From assembly GCA_964036315.1 (NCBI GenBank), contig OZ038517.1, positions 19,642,886-19,706,885 of the forward strand: a DNA stretch of 64,000 nt. Direction: 5' to 3'. This document shows positions 31,411 through 39,850 of the stretch, one piece after another. Position 1 is the first letter of the stretch, and every line of letters begins with the position of its first letter. Below the pieces are notes generated by a model that was given only the letters and a program-made list of their open reading frames with translations, did no database searches and was not told the origin of the DNA. Source of the DNA: Acanthosepion esculentum. Lineage: Eukaryota > Mollusca > Cephalopoda > Sepiida > Sepiidae. The translations under genes were made by a program, and so were the position numbers.

Positions 31411-32320
31411 TGTGGAACTCTCTTCCGGCTTCTTGCTTTCCAGTCAACTTTGATCTTCAAAAATTTAAATGCAATGTCAATCGTTATCTACTGTCTTCCT
31501 GGTTACTCTTCTATTGTTCTCACTCAATTTTCGCTTGTGCAACTCTCTTCCGGATTCTTTGCTTTTCAGTCAACTTTGAACTTCAAAAATTGAAATGCAA
31601 TGTCAATCGTTATCTACTGTCTTCCTGATTGCTCTTCTATTGTTCTCATTCAATTTTTGCTTGTGGACCTCTCTTCCGGCTTCTTGCTTTCCTGTCAACT
31701 TTAATCTGCAAAAATTTAAATGCAATGTCAATCGTTATCTACTGTCTTCTTGATTACTCTTCTATTGTTCTCACTCAATTTTCGCTTGTGGAACGCTCTT
31801 CCGGCTTCTTGCTTTCCAGTCAATTTTGATCTTCAAAAATTGAAATGCAATGTCAATCGTTATCTACTGTCTTCCTGATTACTCTTCTATTGTTCTCACT
31901 CAATTTTCGCTTGTGGAACTCTCTTCCGGCTTCTTGCGTTCCAGTCAACTTTGATCTTCAAAAATTTAAATGCAATGTCAATCGTTATCTTCTGTCTTCT
32001 TAATTCCTGCTTTTTTTATTGTTCTCTCTCTTTAACCTTTTCTTTTTCTCGCTCATATTCTCTAACACATAGTAATCCTCCTGCCCGGGGGTCTCATCAT
32101 TTTACAGTTGAATTGGCTAAATGTCACCGTAACCTAACTGTTTCTTTTCTCGCTCTTCTCGCTTGTGGATCTCTCTTCCGGCTTCATGGCTTCCAGTCAA
32201 CATTCATCTTCAAAATTTTAAATACAATGTTTATTACTACTGTTCTGTCTCGTTTATCTCATATTATCTTACTCGCCCCTTGCGTTTTAGTGATTTTATT
32301 TCCTTGGTTGCGGTGAATTT
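31405..32320 (+). repeat. Tandem amplification (~125 bp) of a LINE 3' coding end, ~6 copies
   Basis: The segment coding for 'LWNSLPASCFPVNFDLQKFK' and 'CNVNRYLLS' repeats with starts near 31411, 31536, 31660, 31785 and 31910. A further copy lies at 32164 after a 130-bp interruption. The period of 124-125 bp rotates the frame, so the array is not translated as one protein. Confidence 0.85.
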
Positions 32321-33094
32321 AAAATAGCGAGTGATGATCGCCATATTTGCTCCAACACTTCACGCCATGTTGTTTCTATAGTGAGTAAGAGTAATACAAA
32401 CAATAATAGTCAGAAACGTTCCCTAATTTGAATTCTCAGCTGAATAAAAATGAAAATAGGTCATATCAGAATTGAAACGACTTCAGATAATATCTAGAGT
32501 AGTAACAGACAAACAAGATTAGCTGCCTTAATTACTTCATCCTGGTAAAACACTAGTAGACAGGCTTGAGTTTCTACAAATGTATTGTTAATTTTGTGAC
32601 TACTTTTTGTATAAGAGACAAGGAAATAGTATAAAAATATGCAGCGCCAGGTGTAGTTTTACCTAACAACACAAAATGCAACCAAAGCAAAACACTGACC
32701 TAAAAACTAGTGTTGTTTTCTTAAATAGCCTCGTCAGATCGAGGCTTTTTTTACAAGTATGGCGTCCAGTTCGTTCATAAGTATCTTTCTTAACTGTCAT
32801 CTGTACACAACTACTTTCTCATATCAATGGTTAAAAATAGAAATAGCTTCGAACGAATGAATCCTGTAGGCAGAGTCGGATTATGACCTTTTGGGGCCTC
32901 TAGGATAATGAAATGTTGATCTTTCTTATACTGAGCCACACTTAAACTCGTCCGCACCCATCTGGAATATTTTTTAGTCGTGGTTTATTTTAGCAACAAT
33001 TATATAGCTTGAAGCAAACGTGTTTCAAATTCTTTTCCTAAACTAGAATATCTATCTTTTGTTTGGCAATAAAAATATTCTTTAAGAAACACCA

Positions 33095-33099
<5 letters not shown>
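32321..33099. other. Low-repeat sequence, no gene seen
   Basis: Contains a hairpin 'agcctcg-tcagat-cgaggct' followed by T7 (32727-32755). Its last third (32821-32960) is a dispersed repeat sharing 'ggttaaaaatagaaa' and 'gaatcctgtaggcagag' with 36713-36840. No domain recognised. Confidence 0.5.

Positions 33100-33156
<57 letters not shown>
33100..33156. repeat. (TA)n microsatellite
   Basis: TA run of about 55 bp. Confidence 0.97.
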
Positions 33157-33162
<6 letters not shown>

Positions 33163-33581
33163 GACACATAAACTAGGGGTAAACAAACACATGAATATTT
33201 CAAATCTACATAAATATTTTAACAGTTAAAAATATTTTAAGAAATATTTCTTGAGTTATGGTCAAAAAACCTTTTAAACAACATTTAAGACACTATCATC
33301 AGTCTTCCGCCAAAAATTCAAACAAAGTTGCATTGCACATCACGTGACATGCGCACGCTTCACGACAAACGCTGTAAACAAACGCTGTAAACAAACCCAC
33401 AAACACAGTATCTCATTTGATTTCTGAGGAAAGACCTAGGTGGTCTGAAATATTAAATAAATAAATATATACAAAAACACAGAAATAAATACTTTCATAA
33501 AAAAAACACCCAATTTTGTTTCATTCATTTTATCCAGATATTATATACATATCAAGAAAGTATACGTGGCCTCTCATTATG

Positions 33582-33582
<1 letters not shown>

Positions 33583-33645
<63 letters not shown>
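33583..33645. repeat. (TA)n microsatellite
   Basis: TA run of about 60 bp. Confidence 0.97.
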
Positions 33646-33648
<3 letters not shown>

Positions 33649-33721
33649 GCAGTTAGCTCCTCCTCATTTCCTTAATCCTTCAACAGGGGTCTCTATCCCC
33701 TGACTATAAATACTGTCTGAC

Positions 33722-33724
<3 letters not shown>

Positions 33725-33793
<69 letters not shown>
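33725..33793. repeat. (TC)n microsatellite
   Basis: TC run of about 68 bp within a possible LTR-like region. Confidence 0.97.
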
Positions 33794-33797
<4 letters not shown>

Positions 33798-34166
33798 ACC
33801 CAGGCCCTGGGCCGCAACCTCGCGCCGAGGCGAGGAAAAACTTTCTCTTTTTCACTTACACCAATATGTGACATCTCACAGAGACAGCGTTTCCCAAATT
33901 CTGGGAACACGCTAAAAACAATATACATACGTATGGACACTCAACACACGCACATAACTTCTCCATACAAACACTCTGTAACTTTTCATGTCTTCATGTC
34001 ATTGTAATTTGTTATTAATATATATTTGTTTGCATACATGTATATCGGTCTTGTTTGTTTCTTTATCTACTTTGGACTCCATTAAAGTACAACATTCCTA
34101 TGTAGCTGGACCGGCCAGCAGGAAATCTTAACCCAGAGATATCTCATCACATTTCACACCCAGGTC

Positions 34167-34170
<4 letters not shown>

Positions 34171-34259
<89 letters not shown>
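34171..34259. repeat. (AC)n(AT)n microsatellite
   Basis: AC run followed directly by an AT run. Confidence 0.97.
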
Positions 34260-34260
<1 letters not shown>

Positions 34261-34262
<2 letters not shown>

Positions 34263-34730
34263 GTTTTTATGTTTAACATTCTTTTTATAGATACAAGTAT
34301 TTAAGTAAATGCTCTGTTTATAATACACAGTATTAAATAACATTTACCGTCCTGAATGTCCGAGAAATTTTCATAGACAGGAAATTTTCCTTAGACAGGA
34401 TTCGAACCTGTATCCTATACGGAACCATCATATAGCCTGACGTGCCTTACCACTCGGTCACTAAGGATCGTTCGGTCGGTAAGGTCGAATTTACTGCTTA
34501 TAAACTTCAACTTTCCATGAATCTCTCACGTACATTCATATCTGCTCATGGCGTATCAAATGTAAACAAATGACGTCACACATTATGAAATGGACAAAGT
34601 CTGAAAATTATTTAAAGACATTTTTATGTTTAACATTCTTTTTATATATACAAGTATTTAAGTAAATGCTCTGTTTATAATAAACAGTATTAAATAACAT
34701 TTACCGGCCTGAATGTCCGAGAAATTTTTA
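34261..34730. repeat. ~107-bp direct repeat flanking a tRNA-like gene
   Basis: 34261-34368 and 34623-34730 are near-identical direct copies ('ttatgtttaacattcttttt', 'aagtaaatgctctgtttata', 'cctgaatgtccgagaaattt'). The tRNA-like sequence lies between them. This length is unrelated to the 107-bp satellite. Confidence 0.85.
34388..34467 (-). tRNA. tRNA-like gene or pseudogene, Ser/Leu-type long variable arm
   Basis: Read on the minus strand, TCCTTAG pairs with CTAAGGA (7-bp acceptor), and the T arm is ACAGG-TTCGAAT-CCTGT (5-bp stem, canonical loop). The D arm has 'ACCGAGTGGTAAGGC'. A 5-bp anticodon stem CGTCA/TGATG encloses the loop GGCTATA, formally giving anticodon CTA, with G instead of the universal U at position 33. 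A ~15-nt variable arm fits Ser or Leu type. Good outer arms but an odd anticodon loop suggest a tRNA pseudogene or tRNA-derived element head. Confidence 0.6.
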
Positions 34731-34770
34731 TAGAAATGTCTTTAAATAATTGTCGGACTTTGTTCATTTC

Positions 34771-34772
<2 letters not shown>
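34583..34772. mobile_element. MITE-like element with ~39-bp TIRs
   Basis: 34583-34622 and 34734-34772 are inverted copies sharing 'aattatttaaagacattt' and 'atgaaatg'. The ~110-bp centre equals the direct repeat also present at 34261. Its right end abuts a (TA)n run. Confidence 0.75.

Positions 34773-34775
<3 letters not shown>

Positions 34776-34848
<73 letters not shown>
34776..34848. repeat. (TA)n microsatellite
   Basis: TA run of about 70 bp between the MITE and the palindrome. Confidence 0.97.
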
Positions 34849-34853
<5 letters not shown>

Positions 34854-34854
34854 G

Positions 34855-35007
34855 TTTCAAAAGCGAGAGCCGAGACCCTTAATATAATTTTTGAAATTAA
34901 GTTGAATTAAGGTGTTTGGTCTCGCTTCCTCGTCAAGCGAGACTAGACACCTTAATTCAACCTAATTTCAAAAATTATATTAAGGGTCTCGGCTCTCGCT
35001 TTTGAAA
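34855..35007. mobile_element. Palindromic foldback, 73-bp arms, 7-bp loop
   Basis: Arms 34855-34927 and 34935-35007 are almost perfect reverse complements, beginning 'tttcaaaagcgagagccgag' and ending in its complement. The loop is CCTCGTC. No coding capacity. Confidence 0.95.
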
Positions 35008-35167
35008 TATGAGAAATCTTATGTAGCGAAGGAATCATATTTTTTTTACAAATATTATAATATAAGCTCTACTTCTGTATGGAGCACTGTCTTTTTAAAA
35101 ATAAAAGCAAAAATACTAAGGAACACCGGATTATTTACCTAACGTGTTCTTTCCTATTTTTCTGCAT

Positions 35168-35171
35168 ACCT

Positions 35172-35258
<87 letters not shown>
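35168..35258. repeat. (AC)n(AT)n microsatellite
   Basis: Short AC run followed by a long TA run. Confidence 0.97.
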
Positions 35259-35260
<2 letters not shown>

Positions 35261-35344
35261 AAACCGAATGATCGCATACTTCAACACAATCGGAGTAAAA
35301 AGAAGATAAAACACATTTTTATAGTAGTATTATAAACAATAATA

Positions 35345-36600
35345 CAATGAAATTAAATATGACTTTGTCATATTGATGCCATTTCAGTCTATGAAACTAT
35401 TTAGATGTTATAACATCTAGAAAATTCAAGTAACTGCTTTATAAAAGTTTCTAAGATTTAAACCTTCTGAACTAAAATCAAACATGGTACCTACTTGAAA
35501 CTCAATGACAGAAACTAAAATATTTTTCCTTGCTTTGCTTCTTGCAAAGTCAAAATAAATATTATTTTGTTATATTGATATCGTTTCAGCTTATGAAAGT
35601 ATTTATGTTATAACATCTAGAAAATTAAAACATTCTGAATTAAAATCAAACATGGTACCTACTTGAAACACAATGACACAAATTAAAACATTATTTCCCT
35701 TGGTTTGCTTCCTGAAAAGTCAAATAAATACGACTTTGTCCTTTTTTTAAAATCATTTCACTACAAGCAAGGCGATAATGCCACTAAGACGCAAGGGGTT
35801 ACTGGAAATGAAAGAGAATGAGAAAACTTTAGAAGAAAGAACCGGAAACCTGATCCTAAACAGGAAACAAGGAATAAACCTCTACTCCTGTTCAATAAGC
35901 GAGGAAGGAGTGCGAACCGGGTGGAAGGTGAATGTCTAGTCCTGTGTATTGATATCATGAAATTATTTAGAACAAACAGAAAATTAAAAACGTAAGTAAA
36001 AAGATTTTTTGCTAACCAGCATTATGAAAAATAAAACAATCAAAATAAATATGAGTGTCTCACATTGATAGCATTTCCGTTTATGAAACTATTTAAAATT
36101 TACAGAGCCTTTGATGATTAATCCGAAGAGGAAAAAATATTAAAGACCACTGCGAGGTAAAAACTTGGGAGGGGGGTGTTATGGGTCTTTACCTATAACT
36201 ACATTATGAACTCTTCCTAACACTATGTATACTACGCCTCTCAAGAGAGAGAGAGAGACGAATCGAGTCAAGCCGACTGACAGTCATACTAACACCTTCC
36301 ACGTCTTGTATTGTTATTCCGTGTAATATATCTTCGTTATTTCTACTCTTGTGTTCGTGTTGTTCTTAACCTGGACCATAACAGATAGCATTTCCGTTTA
36401 TGAAACTATTTAGAAGTTGTGACATCTAGAAAATTAAAATCACTGCTTTATAAACATTTCTACGATTTAAACATTCTGTATTAAAATCAAACATGGTACC
36501 TACTTGAAACACAATGACACAAACTAAAACATTCTTTTCCTTGATTTGCTTTTTGCAAAGTCAAATGAATATAATTTTGTCATTTCTTTAAAATCATTTC
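35345..36600. repeat. Diverged ~190-bp tandem repeats with insertions
   Basis: Copies near 35345-35560, 35565-35735, about 35950-36100 and 36385-36590 share 'tatgaaactatttaga', 'aaatcaaacatggtacctac' and 'gcaaagtcaaa'. A second unit ('ccactaagacgcaaggggtt', 'atcctaaacaggaaacaa') sits at 35775-35885 and 36600-36690. Confidence 0.75.
36177..36383 (+). mobile_element. Candidate short LTR with upstream polypurine tract
   Basis: A 207-bp segment starts TGTTATGGGTC and ends GACCATAACA, giving TG...CA with 8-bp inverted ends. It is preceded directly by GGGAGGGGGG, which has the form of a polypurine tract. No primer-binding site follows, so this would be a 3' LTR with a short piece of internal DNA (36110-36176). 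Confidence 0.5.
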
Positions 36601-36712
36601 ACCACTAAGACGCAGGGGGAGGTCACTGAGAATGAAAAAGAATGAGAAGACTTTTTGAAGAAAGAATCCAATCCTAAACAGGAAACAAGAAATAAACCTA
36701 TGTCTATAATTT

Positions 36713-36845
36713 CTTATATCAATGGTTAAAAATAGAAAGAGGTCTGAACAAATGAATCCTGTAGGCAGAGCCGGTTTATGACCTTTGGGGGCCTCTAGGA
36801 TAAGGAAATTATGCACCTTCTTAGACTGACCCACTCTCTAACTCC
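36713..36845. repeat. Dispersed repeat shared with 32.82 kb
   Basis: Shares 'atatcaatggttaaaaatag', 'gaatcctgtaggcagag' and 'gggcctctaggataa' with 32821-32960. It abuts the Tc1 element. Confidence 0.7.
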
Positions 36846-37365
36846 TGCTGTTCGATAAAAATTGACTCACCTTATCCTTTGAATTTAGCTCCACTTTCGT
36901 TTCATCGGAGAAGAGAACATTCTTCCAGTCTTCTACAGTAACATTTTTGTAATAGTGAGCCCATTCAAGTCTCTTGGCTTTGTTGACTTTGCTTATCAGC
37001 GGCTTAAATCTTCGTGTACAAGATTTGTAGCCTTGTTCTAACAGCCACCGACGGACTGTTGAAGAGGCAAGACTAACACCTTGCTCTTCGCTTAGACTGG
37101 CTGCAATTTCTTGGCTAGTTATAGTCCTATTCTTCGCAACTTCTCTCTTGATTACCCTGCCAGTTCTGTCATCAATCTTTTTCTTTCGTCCCCTTGTTTC
37201 CTTCCTTGGAGCAAGAGTGGCATCATTATGTGCCCTAAGTACTCGAGAGACAGTTGATTGCAAGGTTATAGCAATTTTCGCAATTTCTCTTGTAGACTTG
37301 TCTGCTTTTGAGAGGGCAATAATAGATATCTTAAGTGGTTCTGATGCGTATTTGTACCCTTTCAT
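36838..37365 (-). pseudogene. Tc1-like transposase, N-terminal half (175 codons)
   Basis: An open frame from ATG at 37365. Residues 5-50 form the first HTH ('STREIAKIAITLQSTVSRVL'). Residues 58-63 (RGRKKK) are the AT-hook-like GRPR linker. Residues 80-120 form the second HTH ('SQEIAASLSEEQG', 'SSTVRRWLLEQGY'). Residues 151-158 (LFSDETKV) carry the first catalytic Asp (D154). The frame then runs into the terminal inverted repeat, whose sequence supplies the last ~13 residues and the stop. The second Asp and the Glu of the DDE triad are absent. Family members are ~340 residues, so it cannot transpose but could still bind TIRs. The frame before the deletion has no stop, suggesting a fairly young element. 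Confidence 0.9.
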
Positions 37366-37785
37366 CTGGTTTATGACTTGAGGGGCTATTTCAAGCTATT
37401 TTTATACTGTATGAGGCTTTCTGGAATATTCTGGAATACTCTAGATTTAATTTAAGCTGTTCTAGAATTCTCTAGAATATTGTTCTGAGTGTATTGTAAA
37501 ATAGTTTTCAATATTTTGTCAAACGCTCTTTACATTTACCAGTTTAGTCATTAGAATGCTATATCTGAGTCACTTTTTTTGCACAAAGTTTTTTCCCTAA
37601 ATCTCATTTATATCCCAAATTATAATTATCAATCGAATACCTTAGGGTGAATAAACTTTTTTCCGAGGTGGTCGGGAAAAGGGTGTTTACATTAGTAAGA
37701 TTAAAAATTATTTTAACCCCAAAAACAATAGACAAAAAATATTTTCAGTAAAAAAGATCAGGTGAGTCACTTTTATCGAACAGCA
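36846..37785 (-). mobile_element. Internally deleted Tc1-like transposon
   Basis: The 26-bp terminal inverted repeats start 'tgctgttcgataaaa' (36846) and end in its complement 'ttttatcgaacagca' (37785), each followed inward by 'gactcacct'. The element is 940 bp rather than the ~1.6 kb usual for Tc1, because the second half of the transposase gene is missing. Its right end is inserted in the tail of a tRNA-headed short element, so it is younger than that copy. Confidence 0.85.
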
Positions 37786-37787
37786 CA

Positions 37788-38094
37788 TTACACTATTTAC
37801 ATTATTCGGACTATTGTCCTCATCTTTGTCGCAATATTTATTAAAACGTTTCGGTCGTTGTACGCTCCGGCCTTCTTCAGGTGGTTGAAATGTCGAACTG
37901 AACCTTTTATTTTGCTCACCGGGGTAGGCTGTTCTAGTTCCACGTGTCATGTTTAATGGATGTCAGTTATCTCCTGTTAATTCCCCTCTGAAAGTTCTCT
38001 ACTGCTTTAACTGGGTATTGAACTCACACTCTTTGGGTCCGGTCACTGGATCTAACCAACGCCTTTATTCACTGTGCCATGTTTCCTTGAGAAC
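37788..38094 (-). mobile_element. tRNA-headed short element, minus copy
   Basis: Runs from tail 'cactatttacattattcgg' through 'ctccggccttcttcagg' and the body to the reverse head 'cctttattcactgtgccatg' near 38085. Its outer tail is interrupted by the Tc1 element. The head ends 'ccttgaga', as at other head-to-head junctions. Confidence 0.85.
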
Positions 38095-38300
38095 AGTCTA
38101 CACCAGTGAGCGAAATAAAGGGTTTCCATTTGACATTCCAACCATTAAAAAATTCGTAAAATTAAGGAATCAGCACATGGGCCACAAAAATCTCCTGAGC
38201 CGACCAAGCATAGAAATGAATACAATATCGGAACCAGTAATAAGGAGTGAAGAGAAAAGCGATAATAGCAAAAATTGCAATATGAGCTCTGGTGAAAATA
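38095..38300 (+). pseudogene. Short-element body fused to Penelope-like C-terminal tail
   Basis: 38095-38145 is plus-strand short-element body ('gtctacaccagtgagcg', 'gacattccaacca'). From 38160 the frames read 'ESAHMGHKNLLSRPSIEMN' and 'TISEPVIRSEEKSDN', the C-terminal tail of the Penelope-like GIY-YIG ORF (usually HMLGHKDLLSRPSIEMNTIWEPxI). Frameshifted and partial. With 5.8 and 8.7 kb this is the third place where the two sequence types are joined. Confidence 0.65.
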
Positions 38301-38399
38301 TGTAGTGATAACGGCAAAAATAGCAATATGAGCACTGATAAAAAAGGTTGCTGAAGACATTAGGTTTATAATATCCAGAAATTCATAAACAGATATCCT

Positions 38400-39240
38400 C
38401 GGCTAAAATTTGCATTACCATAAGAGGTGAGAAAAACAAATGCTACACTTGATCTCAGCCCTAAAGTCCTGGGAGTAAAAAAAAGCTCACCTTTAGTAGC
38501 ACTGGCTGCTTGGTCAATACATGCCAAATGTTTGCTTATGAGGAAAGGGCTAATATTACCACTACCACGAGAGATGAGGAGTACAGATACTACAGTTTGA
38601 TTCCAGCCCCAATGCCAGGGAGTAAAAATAAGCTCACCTTGAGTAGCAAGAGCTGCTTGGTCAATAAATGGCGAATGTTTGCTTATAAGGAAAGGGTCAA
38701 TATTACCACTACCGCGAGAGATTAGGAGAAGAGATACTACAGTTTGATTCCAGCCCCAACGCCAGGAAGTAAAAATAAGCTCACCTTCAGTAGCACGGGC
38801 TGCTTGGTCAATAAATGGCGAATGTTTGCTTATAAGGAAAGGGCTAATATTACCACTACCTTGAGAGATGAGGAGAACAGATACTACAGTTTGATTCCAG
38901 CCCCAATGCCAGGGAGTAAAAAAAAAGCTCACCTTGAGTCGCACTGGCTGCTTGGTCAATAAATGGCAAATGTTTGCTTATAAGGCAAAGGCTAATATTA
39001 CCACTACCGAGAGAGATGAGGAGAACAGATACTACAGTTTGATTCCAGCCCCAATGCCAGGGAGTAAAAAAAAAGCTCACCTTGAGTCGCACTGGCTGCT
39101 TGGTCAATAAATGGCGAATGTTTGCTTATAAGGCAAAGGCTAATATTACCACTACCGAGAGAGATGAGGAGAACAGATACTTAAAGTTTGATTCCAGCCC
39201 TAATGGTAGGGAGTAAAGAATAGCGTAACTCAAGTATTAC
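38400..39240 (-). repeat. ~147-bp tandem array with U2-snRNA-like segments, ~6 copies
   Basis: On the minus strand each unit has 'atcaaactgtagtatctgtt' followed by 'ctcctcatctc', 'ggtaatattagcc', 'cttataagcaaacatt' and 'ttgaccaagcagcc'. The copy at 38440 keeps 'gagatcaagtgtagcattt', the closest match to the U2 5' region with its GUAGUA branch-site block. Since 147 is a multiple of 3, minus-strand frames stay open (up to 197 codons, 49-residue period) without being genes. A further diverged copy reaches about 39330. Confidence 0.75.
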
Positions 39241-39330
39241 TGGTTGCTCGGTCAACGAATCCCAAATGTTTCCTTATAAGGAAACGGATAATCTCACCAT
39301 CTCGGTGATAAATACTGCTCAATTGTCGCA

Positions 39331-39850
39331 AGTAGAAATTTAAAAAATTAAACCAATCCCTAGAAGAACGGGAACACAAGACTGTCGAAGAGAGTGAGTT
39401 TATTAGTTTCACGTCCAAAGCGACCTTGAAACGCTTCTGTGAACAGAATCAAGAAAAAGACCCGAATAAATAAATGCCGACACCACAGGAGAAAAATTTT
39501 TAAAAAAATATTTCATGTATGGTGTATGTGTACATATATATGATAAGCAAAGTACATACATAAATGTCGCGTAAAATATCACGCGCTTGTGCAAATGTTC
39601 CCAGTGTCCTGTTTTGTGCAAATTGCAGACCGAATACAAAGTTTTGCTTGTCCTGTATTCACTGTTTATTTAACCCTCGTTAGGAAAATGTAAAAAAGAA
39701 AAAAACAAGATACGCATGCGACACCGCATATTTTTTTTTTTTTTTTCGCATTTGGGAAAACTAACAGCAGACATGAAGAAGATGACTTATGTAGACTGAG
39801 GTGATGTTTCGGATGGAAGCAGTAGTATCTATCAAAATGTCTGAAATGTG
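39331..39850. other. Unassigned sequence, no gene seen
   Basis: Includes a poly-T run (39731-39747). No domain or transposon end recognised. It borders the large satellite. Confidence 0.5.

Noticed and set aside
32727..32755. Bacterial-type intrinsic terminator (hairpin plus T-run)
   Set aside because: Everything else is eukaryotic repeat DNA. The hairpin is short and probably fortuitous, though the T-run could stop RNA polymerase III.
36838..37365. Host gene for an HTH protein
   Set aside because: The frame lies between Tc1 terminal inverted repeats and ends inside one. It is a deleted transposase.
38366..38959. 197-codon minus-strand frame with 49-residue repeats
   Set aside because: The period 147 is a multiple of 3 and the unit is a U2-like DNA repeat. 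Frames in neighbouring units break without any sign of coding constraint that I can see.
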